Counted from the first letter of the stretch, positions 9,323 to 18,811 are shown. The stretch: 64,000 nucleotides of DNA from PALSA-911 sp963839645 (GCA_963839645.1 CAWIVZ010000003.1:62001-126000), one strand, 5' to 3'. The notes: a model not told the origin generated them from the letters alone. Numbers and translations: made by a program.

Positions 9323-11369
9323 ATGAACTTCCGATCGCTCTACTCGCACGGCTTCGCCCGCGTCGCCGCCTGCACCACGCGCACGCATCTCGCCGATCCC
9401 CAGCGCAATGCCGAGGCCGTGCTGGCGATGGCGCGCGAGTGCGACGCGCAGGGCATGGCCCTCGCGGTGTTCCCCGAACTGACGCTGTCGGGGTACTCGA
9501 TCGAGGACCTGCTGCTGCAGGACGCGCTGCTGGACGCGGTGGAGCAGGCGATCGGCACCGTCCTGGCCGGCTCGAAACAACTGACCCCCATCCTGGTGAT
9601 TGGCGCACCGCTGCGCCATGCCGGACGGGTCTACAACACGGCGCTGGTGATCCATCGCGGTCGCCTGCTCGGCGTGGTGCCGAAATCCTATCTGCCGACC
9701 TACCGGGAATTCTATGAACGCCGCCAGATCGCCGCCGGCGACGTGCTGCGCGGTGAGATCACCCTTGCCGGCACCACAGTGCCGATCGGCAACGACCTGC
9801 TGTTCGCCGCGGAGGATGTGCCCGGCTTCGTGCTGCATGTCGAAATCTGCGAGGATTTCTGGGTGCCGATCCCGCCCAGCGCCGAGGCCGCTTTGGCCGG
9901 CGCCACGGTGCTGGCCAACCTTTCCGGCAGCCCGATCACCATCGGCCGTGCCGAAAGCCGCCGGCTGCTGGCGCAATCGGCCTCCGCCCGCTGCCTCGCC
10001 GCCTATGTCTACGCCGCCGCCGGCACCGGGGAGAGCACCACGGATGTTGCCTGGGACGGCCAGGTGATGATCTTCGAGAACGGCAATGCCTTGGCCGAGG
10101 CCGAGCGCTTCCCGGCCGATGCGCAGAAGGTGCTGGCCGACATCGACCTCGATCTGCTGCGTCAGGAACGCATGCGGATGGGCACGTTCGACGACAACCG
10201 CCGCACTCATGCCGCCCGCACCGATGGGTTCCGCCGCATCGGCTTCCGCCTCGACCCGCCGCGCGAGGCGGATCTCGGCCTGCTGCGCCGGGTGGAGCGC
10301 TTTCCCTTCGTGCCGTCCGATCCCGCCCGTCTGGAGCAGGATTGCTACGAGGGTTACAACATCCAGGTCGCCGGACTGGTGCAGCGGCTGCGCGCGATCG
10401 GCGTCAAGCGGGTGGTGATCGGCATTTCCGGCGGCCTCGATTCGACCCATGCGCTGATCGTCGCGGCGAATGCGCTCGATCTTCTGGGCCTGCCACGCTC
10501 GAACATCCTGGCTTTCACCCTGCCGGGCTTTGCCACTTCCGATCATACGAAATCCAACGCCTGGCGGCTGATGGAGAGCCTGGGCACCACGGCGCGGGAG
10601 TTGGATATTCGCCCGGCCGCGCGGCAGATGCTGGGCGACATGGGCCATCCTTTCTCCCAGGGCGAGCCGCACTACGACATCACGTTCGAGAACGTGCAGG
10701 CCGGCCTGCGCACCGACTACCTGTTCCGCCTGGCCAACCAGCACGACGCGCATCGTGCTCGGCACCGGCGATCTGTCGGAACTGGCCTTGGGCTGGTGCA
10801 CCTATGGCGTCGGCGATCACATGTCGCATTACAACGTCAATGCAGGGGTGCCGAAGACGCTGATCCAGCATCTGATCCGCTGGGTCGTGCGCAAGGGCCA
10901 GTTCGGCGCCGCAGTGGGCGAGACGCTGACCGCGATCCTGGCCACCGAGATTTCCCCGGAACTGGTGCCCGCCGGCGAGGGCGAGGCGCCGCAGAGCACG
11001 GAGGCCAAGGTCGGGCCCTACGCGCTGCAGGATTTCAATCTGTTCTACACGCTGCGCTACGGCTTCCGCCCGTCCAAGGTCGCGTTCCTGGCGTGGCACG
11101 CCTGGTCGGACATCGCCGCCGGCGCCTGGCCGCCGCACTTCCCGGAGGACCGGCGCGGCGAGTTCACCCTGGCGGAGATCCGCCACTGGCTGCAGGTGTT
11201 CCTGCGGCGGTTCTTCGCCTTCAGCCAGTTCAAGCGCTCGGCGCTGCCGAACGGGCCGAAGGTGTCCGCCGGCGGCGCGTTGTCGCCGCGCGGCGACTGG
11301 CGCGCGCCGTCGGACGGGAACGCCGTGGTGTGGCTGGAGGAACTGGCCAGGAACGTGCCGGAGGCCTGA
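9323..11369 (+). CDS. nadE: Glutamine-dependent NAD+ synthetase NadE, frameshifted near 10748
   Basis: The N-terminal half is a nitrilase-type glutaminase: FPELTLSGYSIEDLL (Glu), PKSYLPTYREFYERR (Lys), EICEDFWVP (Cys). The C-terminal half is the ATP-dependent synthetase with the SGGLDSTHA P-loop and GTGDLSELALGWCTYGVGDH. Together they make NAD+ from NaAD, glutamine and ATP in the cytosol. After ...FRLANQHD the frame moves +1 and continues to 11369. One base removed near 10748 restores 681 residues, the length expected for the two-domain enzyme. The ATG at 9323 fits the family start MNFRSLYSHGFARVA. Because the enzyme is normally indispensable, the shift is probably a sequence error. Confidence 0.9.
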
Positions 11370-11375
11370 TACTGC

Positions 11376-11510
11376 CTAATTCGCGGCGGTTTTTCGCTGG
11401 TCCGCTTCGCGCAGGCCCGCGATCTGGGCGCGCGCATAGGCTTCGTCGGTCAGCAGAAAGGAACTGAACCGGCCATCCTGGCGGGTCCGACAGCTGCCGG
11501 ATCCCTCCAT
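11376..11510 (-). CDS. Possible small hypothetical protein (44 residues)
   Basis: A short reverse ORF (starting MEGSGSCRTRQDG, ending LREADQRKTAAN) lies between nadE and tRNA-Thr, converging on nadE with a 6-base gap. Its codons show the GC-rich third positions of real genes here, and the sequence is amphipathic and charged. There is no strong Shine-Dalgarno site; an upstream ATG in frame could extend it almost to the tRNA. I do not recognise it, and it could be spurious. Confidence 0.3.
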   Translation of the reverse strand: MEGSGSCRTRQDGRFSSFLLTDEAYARAQIAGLREADQRKTAAN

Positions 11511-11584
11511 GGCTGCACTCGTACCGGCTCGGGGCGGGCAGACGATCGCCGCCCGGCGAACGGATCGCCGCCAACGGATCATAG

Positions 11585-11659
11585 TGGTGCCGGGTGCAGG
11601 ATTTGAACCCGCGACCTTCGGTTTACAAAACCGCTGCACTACCACTGTGCTAACCCGGC
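11585..11659 (-). tRNA. tRNA-Thr (anticodon UGU)
   Basis: Read on the reverse strand, a 7-base acceptor stem GCCGGGT pairs with ACCCGGC, followed by A73 and an encoded CCA. The D-arm is GCAC-AGTGGTA-GTGC. The anticodon loop TTTGTAA gives UGU (threonine), with a G-A mismatch at the base of the anticodon stem. The T-loop is TTCAAAT. The IS256-family element begins about 120 bases upstream of its 5' end. Confidence 0.95.
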
Positions 11660-11780
11660 AGCCCCAGGCGCTGGTTTCCCAGGTTCCGGCCACAATTTCA
11701 ATGCCAGGTTTGAAGCTTGGCGCGGATCCCTGTTGGGCCCGTACCAGCCATTGATTTGTGAAGGCCAGTTAGCGGCCACC

Positions 11781-13075
11781 GCGGTGATCTTGGGTAGGGT
11801 TGGGTTGTCGAGACCTGCAACCTGAACCTGGAGGATCACCACGATGACCGAAGATAAGATCGCGCTTCGCGCTCTGTTGGAAAAGGGCTCCGATGCGACC
11901 TTTCTGCGCGAGATGATCGGCTTTGCTGCCGAACGCCTGATGCAGTTGGAGACCGAGGGGCTCTGCGGGGCTGGCCATGGTGAGCGCAGCGAGACCCGGC
12001 GGAACCAGCGTAACGGCTACCGTGACCGTGACTGGGAGACCCGCGCCGGCACCGTGGAGCTGCGTATTCCGAAGCTGCGCCGCGGCAGCTACTTCCCCGG
12101 CTTCCTGGAGCCCCGGCGAATGGCCGAGAAAGCGCTGACGGCGGTCATCCAGGAGGCCTACATCCAGGGCATCTCCACCCGTTCGGTCGATGACCTGGTC
12201 AAAGCGCTCGGCATGGAGGGGATCAGCAAAAGCCAGGTCTCCCGCCTTTGTGGCGAGATCGACGAGCGGGTACAGGCCTTCCTCTCCCGTCCCATCGAGG
12301 GCGATTGGCCCTATGTCTGGCTCGATGCCACCTACGTCAAAGTCCGCCGCGACCATCATATCGTCTCGGTCGCCGTTATCGTCGCCGTCGGCGTCAATGC
12401 CGATGGACGGCGCGAAGTGCTTGGAATGACCATCGGCCATAGCGAGGCCGAGCCTTTCTGGGTCGAATTCCTGCGCAGCCTGGCCCGGCGCGGCCTGCGT
12501 GGCGCCAAGCTGGTGATCTCAGACGCACATGAAGGGCTGAAAGCCGCCATCACCAAGGTGCTGAGCGCCTCCTGGCAACGCTGCCGGGTGCACTTCATGC
12601 GCAATGCCATGGCTTATGCGGGCAAGACCCAGCGGCGCATCGTCTCCGCCTGGATCGGCACCGCCTTCGCCCAGGACGACGCCACCGCCGCCCGTAAGCA
12701 GTGGCGCGAGGTTGCCGACCAGGCACGGCCCCGCGTGCCAAAATTGGCGGCGTTCCTCGATGAGGCCGAAGCCGATGTGCTGGCCTATATGGGCTTCCCC
12801 GCCCAGCACCGAACCAAAATACACTCGACCAACCCGATCGAGCGCCTGAACCACGAGATCAAGCGCCGCAGCGACGTCGTCGGCATCTTTCCAAACGAAG
12901 CCGCCGTCACCCGTCTGATCGGCGCCTTGCTACTCGAGCAGAACGATGAATGGACCGTGCAGCGGGCTCGCTACATGACGCTGGAAACCATCACGCCTTT
13001 GAGCGATGATCCCATCGTCAAAATGCCTGCATTGGCAAATTGACCAAGCAGCCAACGCTGCCCAGGAACAACGCA
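11781..13075 (+). mobile_element. IS256-family insertion sequence, apparently complete
   Basis: The element surrounds an intact IS256-family transposase. The two ends (about 11781-11808 and 13048-13075) form an imperfect inverted repeat, about 20 of 28 positions matching, beginning GCG. This gives an element of roughly 1.3 kb, normal for the family. I could not find a convincing 8-9-base target duplication outside these ends, so the exact boundaries are approximate. It lies between tRNA-Thr and the Do protease gene. Confidence 0.7.
11844..13043 (+). CDS. IS256-family transposase
   Basis: A 399-residue uninterrupted transposase. The DDE catalytic residues are visible as WLDATYVKV (about residue 156), VISDAHEG (about 225) and STNPIERLNHEIKRR (Glu near 330), with the family's RCRVHFMRN between the second Asp and the Glu. 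The N-terminal GHGERSETRRNQRNGYRDR is the conserved IS256 region. An intact frame and full length suggest recent or still possible mobility. A GGAGG Shine-Dalgarno precedes the ATG. Confidence 0.95.
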   Translation: MTEDKIALRALLEKGSDATFLREMIGFAAERLMQLETEGLCGAGHGERSETRRNQRNGYRDRDWETRAGTVELRIPKLRRGSYFPGFLEPRRMAEKALTAVIQEAYIQGISTRSVDDLVKALGMEGISKSQVSRLCGEIDERVQAFLSRPIEGDWPYVWLDATYVKVRRDHHIVSVAVIVAVGVNADGRREVLGMTIGHSEAEPFWVEFLRSLARRGLRGAKLVISDAHEGLKAAITKVLSASWQRCRVHFMRNAMAYAGKTQRRIVSAWIGTAFAQDDATAARKQWREVADQARPRVPKLAAFLDEAEADVLAYMGFPAQHRTKIHSTNPIERLNHEIKRRSDVVGIFPNEAAVTRLIGALLLEQNDEWTVQRARYMTLETITPLSDDPIVKMPALAN

Positions 13076-13197
13076 ACGAAATGTAACCAGCGATGGAGCC
13101 GGTTTAAGCGTTGCGCAGGGTGAACGGTTACCTACCCTTCGCTAAATCTTGGTGGTCAACGGCGCCATTCCGGCGCCTTTCAGAATGTGGAGATTTC

Positions 13198-14661
13198 ATG
13201 GCAAACCCGACCCGTCTTCGGCTCGGCCTCATGGCCGCGCTACTGGCCGGCAGCACGCTGTCCGGCGCCGCGATCCTCAGTGCCCGTGCCGCCGACACCA
13301 CCGCGCCCGCCCCGCTGAACCCGCCGGCGGCGTCGGCGCATATCCCTGATTTCGCTGATCTTGTTGCCCAGGTGAAGCCGGCGGTCGTCTCGATCACCGT
13401 GAAGATGAAGGACAGCGCCGAGGCCCCTGAAGGCCCGATGGGCTTCATGCAGATGCAACCCGAGCACCGCGTGGTCGAGGCGCGGGGTTCCGGCTTCATC
13501 GTCGATCCCAACGGCACCGTCATCACCAACAATCATGTGGTGAAAGATGCCAAATCGGTCAAAATCATGCTCGATGACGGCACCGAACTGCCGGCCAGGA
13601 TCATCGGACGCGATGAGCGCACCGACCTCGCGGTGCTGAAGGTGGATGACCACGGCAAGGCGCTGCCGTACATTCAGCTGGGTGATTCCGCGGCCGTGCG
13701 TCCGGGCGAATGGGTGGTCGCGATGGGCAACCCGTTTGGCCTCGGCGGCACCGTCACCGCGGGCATCGTCTCGGCCAAGGGGCGCGATATCGGCGCCGGT
13801 CCGTATGACCAGTTCATCCAGATCGACGCGCCGATCAATCAGGGCAATTCCGGCGGCCCGTTGTTCAATCAGGCCGGCAAGGTGGTTGGCGTGAACAGCG
13901 CGATCATCTCGCCATCGGGCGGTTCGATCGGTATCGGCTTTGCGATCCCGGCCGACGTCGTGAAGACGGTGGTCGCGCAGCTGGAGAAAACCGGACATGT
14001 GGTCCGCGGCTATGCGGGCGTGGAAACCCAGCCGATCGCCCCGGCGATGGCCCGTGCGTTGAAGCTGCCGACGGCCGAGGGCGCTCTGGTCGCCGGCGTG
14101 CAGTCGGACGGCCCGGCGGCGAAGGCCGGGATCGAACCGGGCGACGTGATCCGCTCGGTCAACGGCCAGGCGGTGAAGAACCCGCATGAACTCGCCATGA
14201 TGGTCGGCGCCGACAAGCCGGGCGACAAGGTGAACGTGGAGATCTACCACGACGGCGGAACCCGCACCGTCTCGTTCACTCTGGCGCAACTGCCGAGCGA
14301 TCATCAGACGGCCGATGCCGGCTCCGCCGCGGAAGGCCGCGGCAAGGTCGGCCTGGCGCTGGCGCCGCTGTCGCCGGACGTGCGCGGCGAGCTTGATCTG
14401 CCGAAGGGCACCCAGGGCGCCGTGGTCCGCGAGGTCCAGCCGGGTTCGCCGGCGCAGGATGCCGGCATCCGCCCCGGCGACGTGATCGTCGGTGTCGGGT
14501 CGCAGTCGGTAGCCTCGCCGGAGGAAGCCGTGAAGGCGATACGCGGCGCGATCAAGGACCGTTCCGTGGCGTTGCGGATCATGCGCGACGGCAAGGCAGC
14601 CTTCGTCGCGATCGACCTGGGCTCGGGCAGTGGCGGGGCGAAGCACAGCGACCAGGGGTGA
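13198..14661 (+). CDS. degP: Do/HtrA-family periplasmic serine protease with two PDZ domains
   Basis: A 487-residue periplasmic protease-chaperone. The signal peptide ends near ARAAD (about residue 32). The catalytic triad is visible: His113 in TNNHVV, Asp143 in RTDLAVL, Ser218 in GNSGGPLF. Two PDZ domains follow, around residues 285-370 (GYAGVETQ, IEPGDVIRSVNGQ) and 385-475 (AGIRPGDVIVGVG). It degrades or refolds misfolded envelope proteins. The ATG at 13198 is chosen because it directly precedes the signal peptide. The upstream 150 bases include the right end of the IS element, so the insertion may have separated the gene from part of its original promoter. Confidence 0.94.
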   Translation: MANPTRLRLGLMAALLAGSTLSGAAILSARAADTTAPAPLNPPAASAHIPDFADLVAQVKPAVVSITVKMKDSAEAPEGPMGFMQMQPEHRVVEARGSGFIVDPNGTVITNNHVVKDAKSVKIMLDDGTELPARIIGRDERTDLAVLKVDDHGKALPYIQLGDSAAVRPGEWVVAMGNPFGLGGTVTAGIVSAKGRDIGAGPYDQFIQIDAPINQGNSGGPLFNQAGKVVGVNSAIISPSGGSIGIGFAIPADVVKTVVAQLEKTGHVVRGYAGVETQPIAPAMARALKLPTAEGALVAGVQSDGPAAKAGIEPGDVIRSVNGQAVKNPHELAMMVGADKPGDKVNVEIYHDGGTRTVSFTLAQLPSDHQTADAGSAAEGRGKVGLALAPLSPDVRGELDLPKGTQGAVVREVQPGSPAQDAGIRPGDVIVGVGSQSVASPEEAVKAIRGAIKDRSVALRIMRDGKAAFVAIDLGSGSGGAKHSDQG

Positions 14662-14714
14662 CCAGAGTCAAAGCGGTCATCTGAGTCACTTGACGACGCC
14701 CGTCACCGGGTGGG

Positions 14715-14939
14715 TCACGCGTTGCCGGCCGGGACGTTATTGTCCTGGCCGGTTACGCGTACGACGGCGGCGAACAGCCGCAGCGCGTCCGGGCCGCCGC
14801 GATCTTCCAGGCAGCCGGCCTCCATCTCCTCGGCCAGGGTTTCGGCCTGGCCGGCGATGGTTTCGGCCGCCCGCAGCAGGGCCTCGCGCGCCAGGATCAG
14901 TTGCAGGTCATCGGATAGCAGATTCCAGTTGGACAGCAT
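14715..14939 (-). CDS. Hypothetical protein, 74 residues, helical
   Basis: A small reverse-strand ORF starting MLSNWNLLSDDLQLILARE and ending DNNVPAGNA. It is preceded at good distance by GGGAAGAGC, a plausible ribosome binding site, and shows gene-like codon use. The body is an alanine/glutamate-rich amphipathic helix (ETIAGQAETLAEEMEAG). It converges with the Do protease and follows the hydratase gene on the same strand after 124 bases. I do not recognise the family. Confidence 0.55.
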   Translation of the reverse strand: MLSNWNLLSDDLQLILAREALLRAAETIAGQAETLAEEMEAGCLEDRGGPDALRLFAAVVRVTGQDNNVPAGNA

Positions 14940-15063
14940 GTCGGGCTCTTCCCGGGGCTGGCCGTTTTGGCGGGGCGGGACCGCGGGCCGATGGCCGCGC
15001 GGGGTCGAGGCGCACAATGCCCGCTCCGGGTTAACGCGGAGTTGGCGCGATGGCCCGGGCAGG

Positions 15064-15876
15064 TCAGACGAACTGGACTTGCACCACCGGTAACGGCGAA
15101 AAATCCACGCTCACCCGGCACGGCCCGTCCAGCCAGATCGGCGGCGTGACGCTGCCCAGCATCACCACCTGCCCCGCCTTCAGGCCACCGAACGCCGCCG
15201 CCACCGGAGAGGCCGCGAGCCACGCCAGGCAGTTCATGGGATGGCCGAGAAGATCGCCGGCCTTGCCTTCCATCTGAACCACGCCATCCACCGCCATCCG
15301 GCCGGCGAGGGCGGGGATGTCGAGCGCTTTCCAATCCACTCCGCCGGTCTCGCCGCGTACGCAGGCGGCATGGAATACCTGATCCGCGATCAGCGTCGGG
15401 GTGCCGAGGGCGGCGATGTCGCCGTAGCGGTTTTCCACGATCTCGATCCCGGCGGTGAACTCGCCAACGGCCCCGGCGGCCCGTTCTGCGGTGCAGGGGC
15501 CGGGTGGCAGGTCCTTCGCCAGCTTCACGACGATCTCGCACTCGACGCCGGGCTGGACGAAATCGGCGAACTTCAGCACCGCTCCGCTGGCATGCATGCC
15601 CGATCGGGGCATGAAGCCGGCGGCCGGGCCGGTCAGGCCGAGATAGTCCTGCATCCGCTTCGCCGTTGCGCCGATCTTGAACCCGGCCGGGGCGGCATCG
15701 CCGCTGAGCTCGGCGAGCGCGCGCTGTGCCGCAGCGCCTTCCTCCACCGTTCGCGGCGCCAGGCCGGCGGGCAGCGGCTGCAGCCGCTCCCGCCTCGCCC
15801 TTGTGGCTCGCAGGACAAGAGCGGCCCGGGTGGCATCGAAGCCCCGGTCGGCGGCGGTTGTCTCGGCTGTGCTCAT
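15064..15876 (-). CDS. 2-keto-4-pentenoate hydratase-like protein (FAH superfamily)
   Basis: This 270-residue protein has the fumarylacetoacetate-hydrolase fold of MhpD/DmpE-type hydratases: AGFKIGATAKRMQDYLGL, VECEIVVKLAKDLP (metal-binding VExE-like), EFTAGIEIVENRYGD, and the GHPMNCLAWLA region. Such enzymes hydrate 2-hydroxypenta-2,4-dienoate after meta-cleavage of aromatics. It is a stand-alone gene downstream of rlmB on the reverse strand (40-base gap) with no meta-cleavage partners in the window, so the true substrate is open. Confidence 0.82.
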   Translation of the reverse strand: MSTAETTAADRGFDATRAALVLRATRARRERLQPLPAGLAPRTVEEGAAAQRALAELSGDAAPAGFKIGATAKRMQDYLGLTGPAAGFMPRSGMHASGAVLKFADFVQPGVECEIVVKLAKDLPPGPCTAERAAGAVGEFTAGIEIVENRYGDIAALGTPTLIADQVFHAACVRGETGGVDWKALDIPALAGRMAVDGVVQMEGKAGDLLGHPMNCLAWLAASPVAAAFGGLKAGQVVMLGSVTPPIWLDGPCRVSVDFSPLPVVQVQFV

Positions 15877-15916
15877 GGCGGCACGCTCCTGTCGGAAACG
15901 CGTGGACGGATGGCGG

Positions 15917-17249
15917 TCAGTCGGCTTTGGTCAGCTCATACAGGGCGATGGCGGTGGCGGCGGACACGTTCAGGCTTTCCATGCCGCCCGGCATCGCCAG
16001 ACCGGCGATTTCGTCGCAGGTTTCGCGTGTCAGGCGGCGCAGGCCTTCTCCTTCGGCGCCCAGCACCAGCACGACGCGGCGTCCGGCGAGGGCCTTGCCC
16101 GACAGCGGGCCCGGGGCGTTGCCGTCGAGCCCGACGACCCAGGCACCGGCCGCCTTCAGGGCGATCAGCGTCCGGGCGATGTTCACCGCGCGCAGCAGCG
16201 GCACGCGTTCCAGCGCGCCGGATGCGGCTTTCGCCAGGGCGCCCGATTTCGTCCGGCGCGTTGCGGTCCTGGGTGATGACGGCCGCTGCGCCGAATGCGG
16301 CGGCCGAACGCAGGATGGCGCCGACATTGCGCGGATCGGAGACCTGATCCAGCACCAGGATCGGCCCCGGCTGCTCCAGGGTCTGCGCGAGGCCGGGCGT
16401 CGCCAGCGGATCGGCGAGGAGGGCGACCCCCTGGTGGACCATGTCGCGCCCGAGCAGCTGGTCCAGCCGAGCGCGGTCGACACGTTCGTGGACGATGGCC
16501 CAGGGTGGCGGCAGGCGGCTGGCGAGGGCGGCTTCCGCCTCCTCGGTCAACAGCAGGCGGCGTAGCCGGCGGGTGGGATTGGCCAGCGCCGCGGCGACGG
16601 CGTGCTGGCCGTAGAGCCATACCGTGCCGCGCGGGCTGTCCGGGCTGTCATGTCGCGGCCGGGCGTGGTCCGGACGCGCCTGCGGCTGGCGGAAGGCGTT
16701 CTGCGCCGGACGGTCGGCCTTGGCGGCGATCGTCAGCCTGGTGTCGTTATACGGCTTACGGCCCGGCTCGGGACGGTCGTCCCGCTGCGCCGCCGGCTGG
16801 CCCAGCACCCGGTCGCCGCGCATCTTGTCATGCTGGACGATCTGCCCGCGCGCGCTGCCGTGGGTGCGATCATCGGTGCGTATCCCGTTCCGGTCCGGAC
16901 GGGTGTCCGGCCGTGGCGCGTGGCCGCCGCGCGGCCCTTCGTCTGTGCCGCCGCGCGGCCCTTCGTGTGTGCCGCCGCGCGGCCCTTCGTGCTGGCCGCC
17001 GCGGGGTGCTCCGTGCGGCCCGCCATGCCGTCCCTTCGGCGACGTGGACGCCCCGCCGGCGAACTTGCGCTCCCGATCCGGGCCGCCGCCCTCGCGCGAC
17101 CTGCCGGGGGCGCCGTCTCGCGATGGGGCGCCACTTCGCGATGGAGCGTTGGGGCCGCGCGAAGGGCCTCGGCTGCCATGTGGTCTCGATGATGGATCGG
17201 ATGGCGGGCGGCCCGAACCGCCCGGCCCGCGGGAATGTGGAGGTTTCAT
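15917..17249 (-). CDS. rlmB: SpoU/TrmH-family 23S rRNA methyltransferase (RlmB-like) with Arg/Gly-rich N-terminal tail, frameshifted near 16243
   Basis: The C-terminal 250 residues are a TrmH-type SAM methyltransferase: substrate-binding domain from VWLYGQHAVAAAL, then ILVLDQVSDPRNVGAILRSA, VLGAEGEGLR and MESLNVSAATAIALYE (knot motifs 1-3). It methylates a ribose 2'-O, classically G2251 of 23S rRNA. A GGG run near 16243 carries one extra base, shifting +1 between NAPDEIG and ALAKAASG; removing it gives 443 residues. About 190 N-terminal residues are extra, rich in Arg, Gly, Pro and Asp, with an 8-residue tandem repeat. The gene diverges from tRNA-Tyr. Extensions occur in alphaproteobacterial homologues, but this one is unusually long. 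Confidence 0.86.
16919..17005 (-). repeat. 24-base tandem repeat within rlmB
   Basis: About three and a half copies of a 24-base unit containing CCGCGCGGCCCTTCGT encode repeats of GPRGG(Q/T)(H/D)E in the N-terminal tail of the RlmB-like protein. The unit length keeps the reading frame, so copy number could vary without destroying the protein. Confidence 0.8.
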
Positions 17250-17328
17250 GATATGGTGATCTATAGACGCAAGCGCCCGGGCTGCCCAGCGTTGTCGGCG
17301 GCCCGCGCATTTAGCTGCGCCGGCTTCG

Positions 17329-17356
17329 TTGACAAGCGACCCTGTTTGGCAATAGT
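17329..17356 (+). promoter_or_regulatory. Probable sigma-70 promoter of the tRNA-Tyr/tRNA-Gly unit
   Basis: A perfect TTGACA (17329-17334) is followed after 16 bases by AATAGT (17351-17356), about 55 bases before tRNA-Tyr. The -35 match and position upstream of a stable RNA gene support it. Confidence 0.55.
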
Positions 17357-17410
17357 CCGGCGCCATCCGCTGGTCCTCGCGACCTGCCGGAAGGACTGGA
17401 CGGCGAGTGC

Positions 17411-17496
17411 GGAGGGGTGCCCGAGTGGCTAAAGGGGGCGGACTGTAAATCCGCTGGCGTACGCCTACGTTGGTTCGAATCCAACCCCCTCCACCA
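17411..17496 (+). tRNA. tRNA-Tyr (anticodon GUA)
   Basis: An 86-base class II tRNA with a long variable arm and encoded CCA. The acceptor stem GGAGGGG pairs with CCCCTCC, the anticodon loop CTGTAAA gives GUA, and the T-loop is TTCGAAT. It is the first of three tRNAs upstream of secE. Confidence 0.96.
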
Positions 17497-17591
17497 GTTC
17501 CGGTCGAGTTTACGATGATGCGGGCCATGCGAACGCTGGCCGTCGGTTCCAGAGCCGGAGGTTCCGGAACACGCTGGCCACGCAGGCAGGG

Positions 17592-17666
<75 letters not shown>

Positions 17667-17738
17667 GCCTTGGCCGCTCCAGCACCTGGCCGACACGGTC
17701 CCAACGGGTCTGCCCAAGCCGATTTTGGCGCTTGGCAC

Positions 17739-17767
17739 TTGACATGCGGCCCCGCACATTCTTTCTA
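17739..17767 (+). promoter_or_regulatory. Probable sigma-70 promoter of tRNA-Trp-secE-nusG
   Basis: A perfect TTGACA (17739-17744), an exact 17-base spacer and TTTCTA (17762-17767) stand about 83 bases before tRNA-Trp. In many relatives a tuf gene lies in this gap; here there are only 184 bases and this promoter. Confidence 0.55.
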
Positions 17768-17850
17768 CGCCAACTCAGCGGTCTGGTCTGGGCGCCCAGG
17801 CACCTCCCATCGGGAGGTTGCCGGCGGTGCTCCGGACCGGCTCGCCGTGC

Positions 17851-17927
17851 AGGGGTGTAGCTCAATTGGCTAGAGCGCCGGTCTCCAAAACCGGAGGTTG
17901 GGGGTTCGAGACCCTCCACCCCTGCCA
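17851..17927 (+). tRNA. tRNA-Trp (anticodon CCA)
   Basis: A 77-base tRNA with acceptor AGGGGTG/CACCCCT, anticodon loop TCTCCAAAA region giving CCA, T-loop TTCGAGA and encoded CCA end. It precedes secE, the usual bacterial arrangement. Confidence 0.96.
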
Positions 17928-18054
17928 GTCTTACGGACGATTCTCCCGTGTCGGCCGCCCTTGGAAGGACCGGCTGGCATTGTGGGATCGGTCGGCCGCG
18001 GGTGGCCCGATGTCGGGAACCTGCGTGGATTACGGGATCGGGTTTTCGGGAGGC

Positions 18055-18258
18055 ATGAGCGGCGTGGCGGTTAATCCGGTGAAATTCTTGCGTGAGGTGC
18101 GGGCCGAGGCGTCGAAGGTCACCTGGCCGTCCCGCAAGGAGACTTTGGTCACGACCGGCCTGGTGTTCGCGATGGCGGCGACGTCCGCGATCTTTTTCTT
18201 TGTTGTCGATCAGATCGTCGGCATTGGCGTGCGCGCCCTGTTCGGCGCCGGGATCTGA
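18055..18258 (+). CDS. secE: Preprotein translocase subunit SecE
   Basis: A 67-residue single-span SecE. The cytoplasmic amphipathic helix FLREVRAEASKVTWPSRKET carries the conserved VTWPSRKE signature, followed by one membrane segment (TGLVFAMAATSAIFFFVV). SecE clamps SecY in the SecYEG channel. The ATG at 18055 has a GGGAGGC leader. The frame is open upstream, but only this start gives a normal SecE length. nusG begins 14 bases later. Confidence 0.95.
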   Translation: MSGVAVNPVKFLREVRAEASKVTWPSRKETLVTTGLVFAMAATSAIFFFVVDQIVGIGVRALFGAGI

Positions 18259-18272
18259 AGGAAGGTAAGGCT

Positions 18273-18804
18273 ATGGCCAAGAAGCTGGTACGTGGTGCAC
18301 GTCTACTCGGGCTTCGAGAAGAAGATTGCCCAGCAGATCAAGGAACAGGCCGCCCAGAAAGGCCTGGCGGAACAGTTCGACGAGGTGCTGGTGCCCTCCG
18401 AACAGGTCGTGGAACTGCGTCGCGGCCAGAAGGTCAACGCCGAGCACAAGTTTTTCCCCGGCTACGTCCTGGTGAAGATGGAACTGACCGACGATGCCTG
18501 GCATCTGGTCAAGGACACGCCGAAGGTCACCGGCTTTCTCGGCAGCAAGACCCGGCCCTCGCCGATCTCCGAGGCGGAGGCCGAGCGGATTCTCAAGCAG
18601 ACCCAGGAAGGCGTGGAACATCCTCGCCCGGCGGTGCTGTACGAGATCGGCGAACAGGTGCGCGTGGCCGACGGCCCGTTCACCAGCTTCAACGGCACGG
18701 TCGAGGAAGTGGACGAGGAAAAGGGCCGCGTAAAAGTCAGCGTCTCGATCTTCGGCCGTTCCACGCCGGTGGAACTCGAATACAGCCAGGTGGAAAAGGT
18801 CTGA
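18273..18804 (+). CDS. nusG: Transcription termination/antitermination protein NusG, frameshifted near 18285
   Basis: From the ATG at 18273 the sequence reads MAKK. One extra base near 18285 then breaks the frame before the universal WYVVHVYSGFEKKIAQ, which continues uninterrupted to 18804. With the base removed the protein is 176 residues: NGN domain with FFPGYVLVKMELTDDAWHLV, and a C-terminal KOW domain (EQVRVADGPFTSFNGTVEEV). NusG couples RNA polymerase to Rho and the ribosome. AGGAAGG precedes the ATG. A start at 18292 would lack the first strand of the NGN fold, so an error is more likely. Confidence 0.93.
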
Positions 18805-18811
18805 TCCGGCG

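Noticed and set aside
11760..13090. An 8-9-base target duplication around the IS256 element
   Set aside because: No convincing matching bases were found outside the proposed ends; either the ends are misjudged or the duplication has eroded.
16900..17010. The tandem repeat near 16.95 kb as a CRISPR array
   Set aside because: The 24-base units are contiguous without spacers and encode protein repeats in frame. No CRISPR array was seen anywhere in the window.
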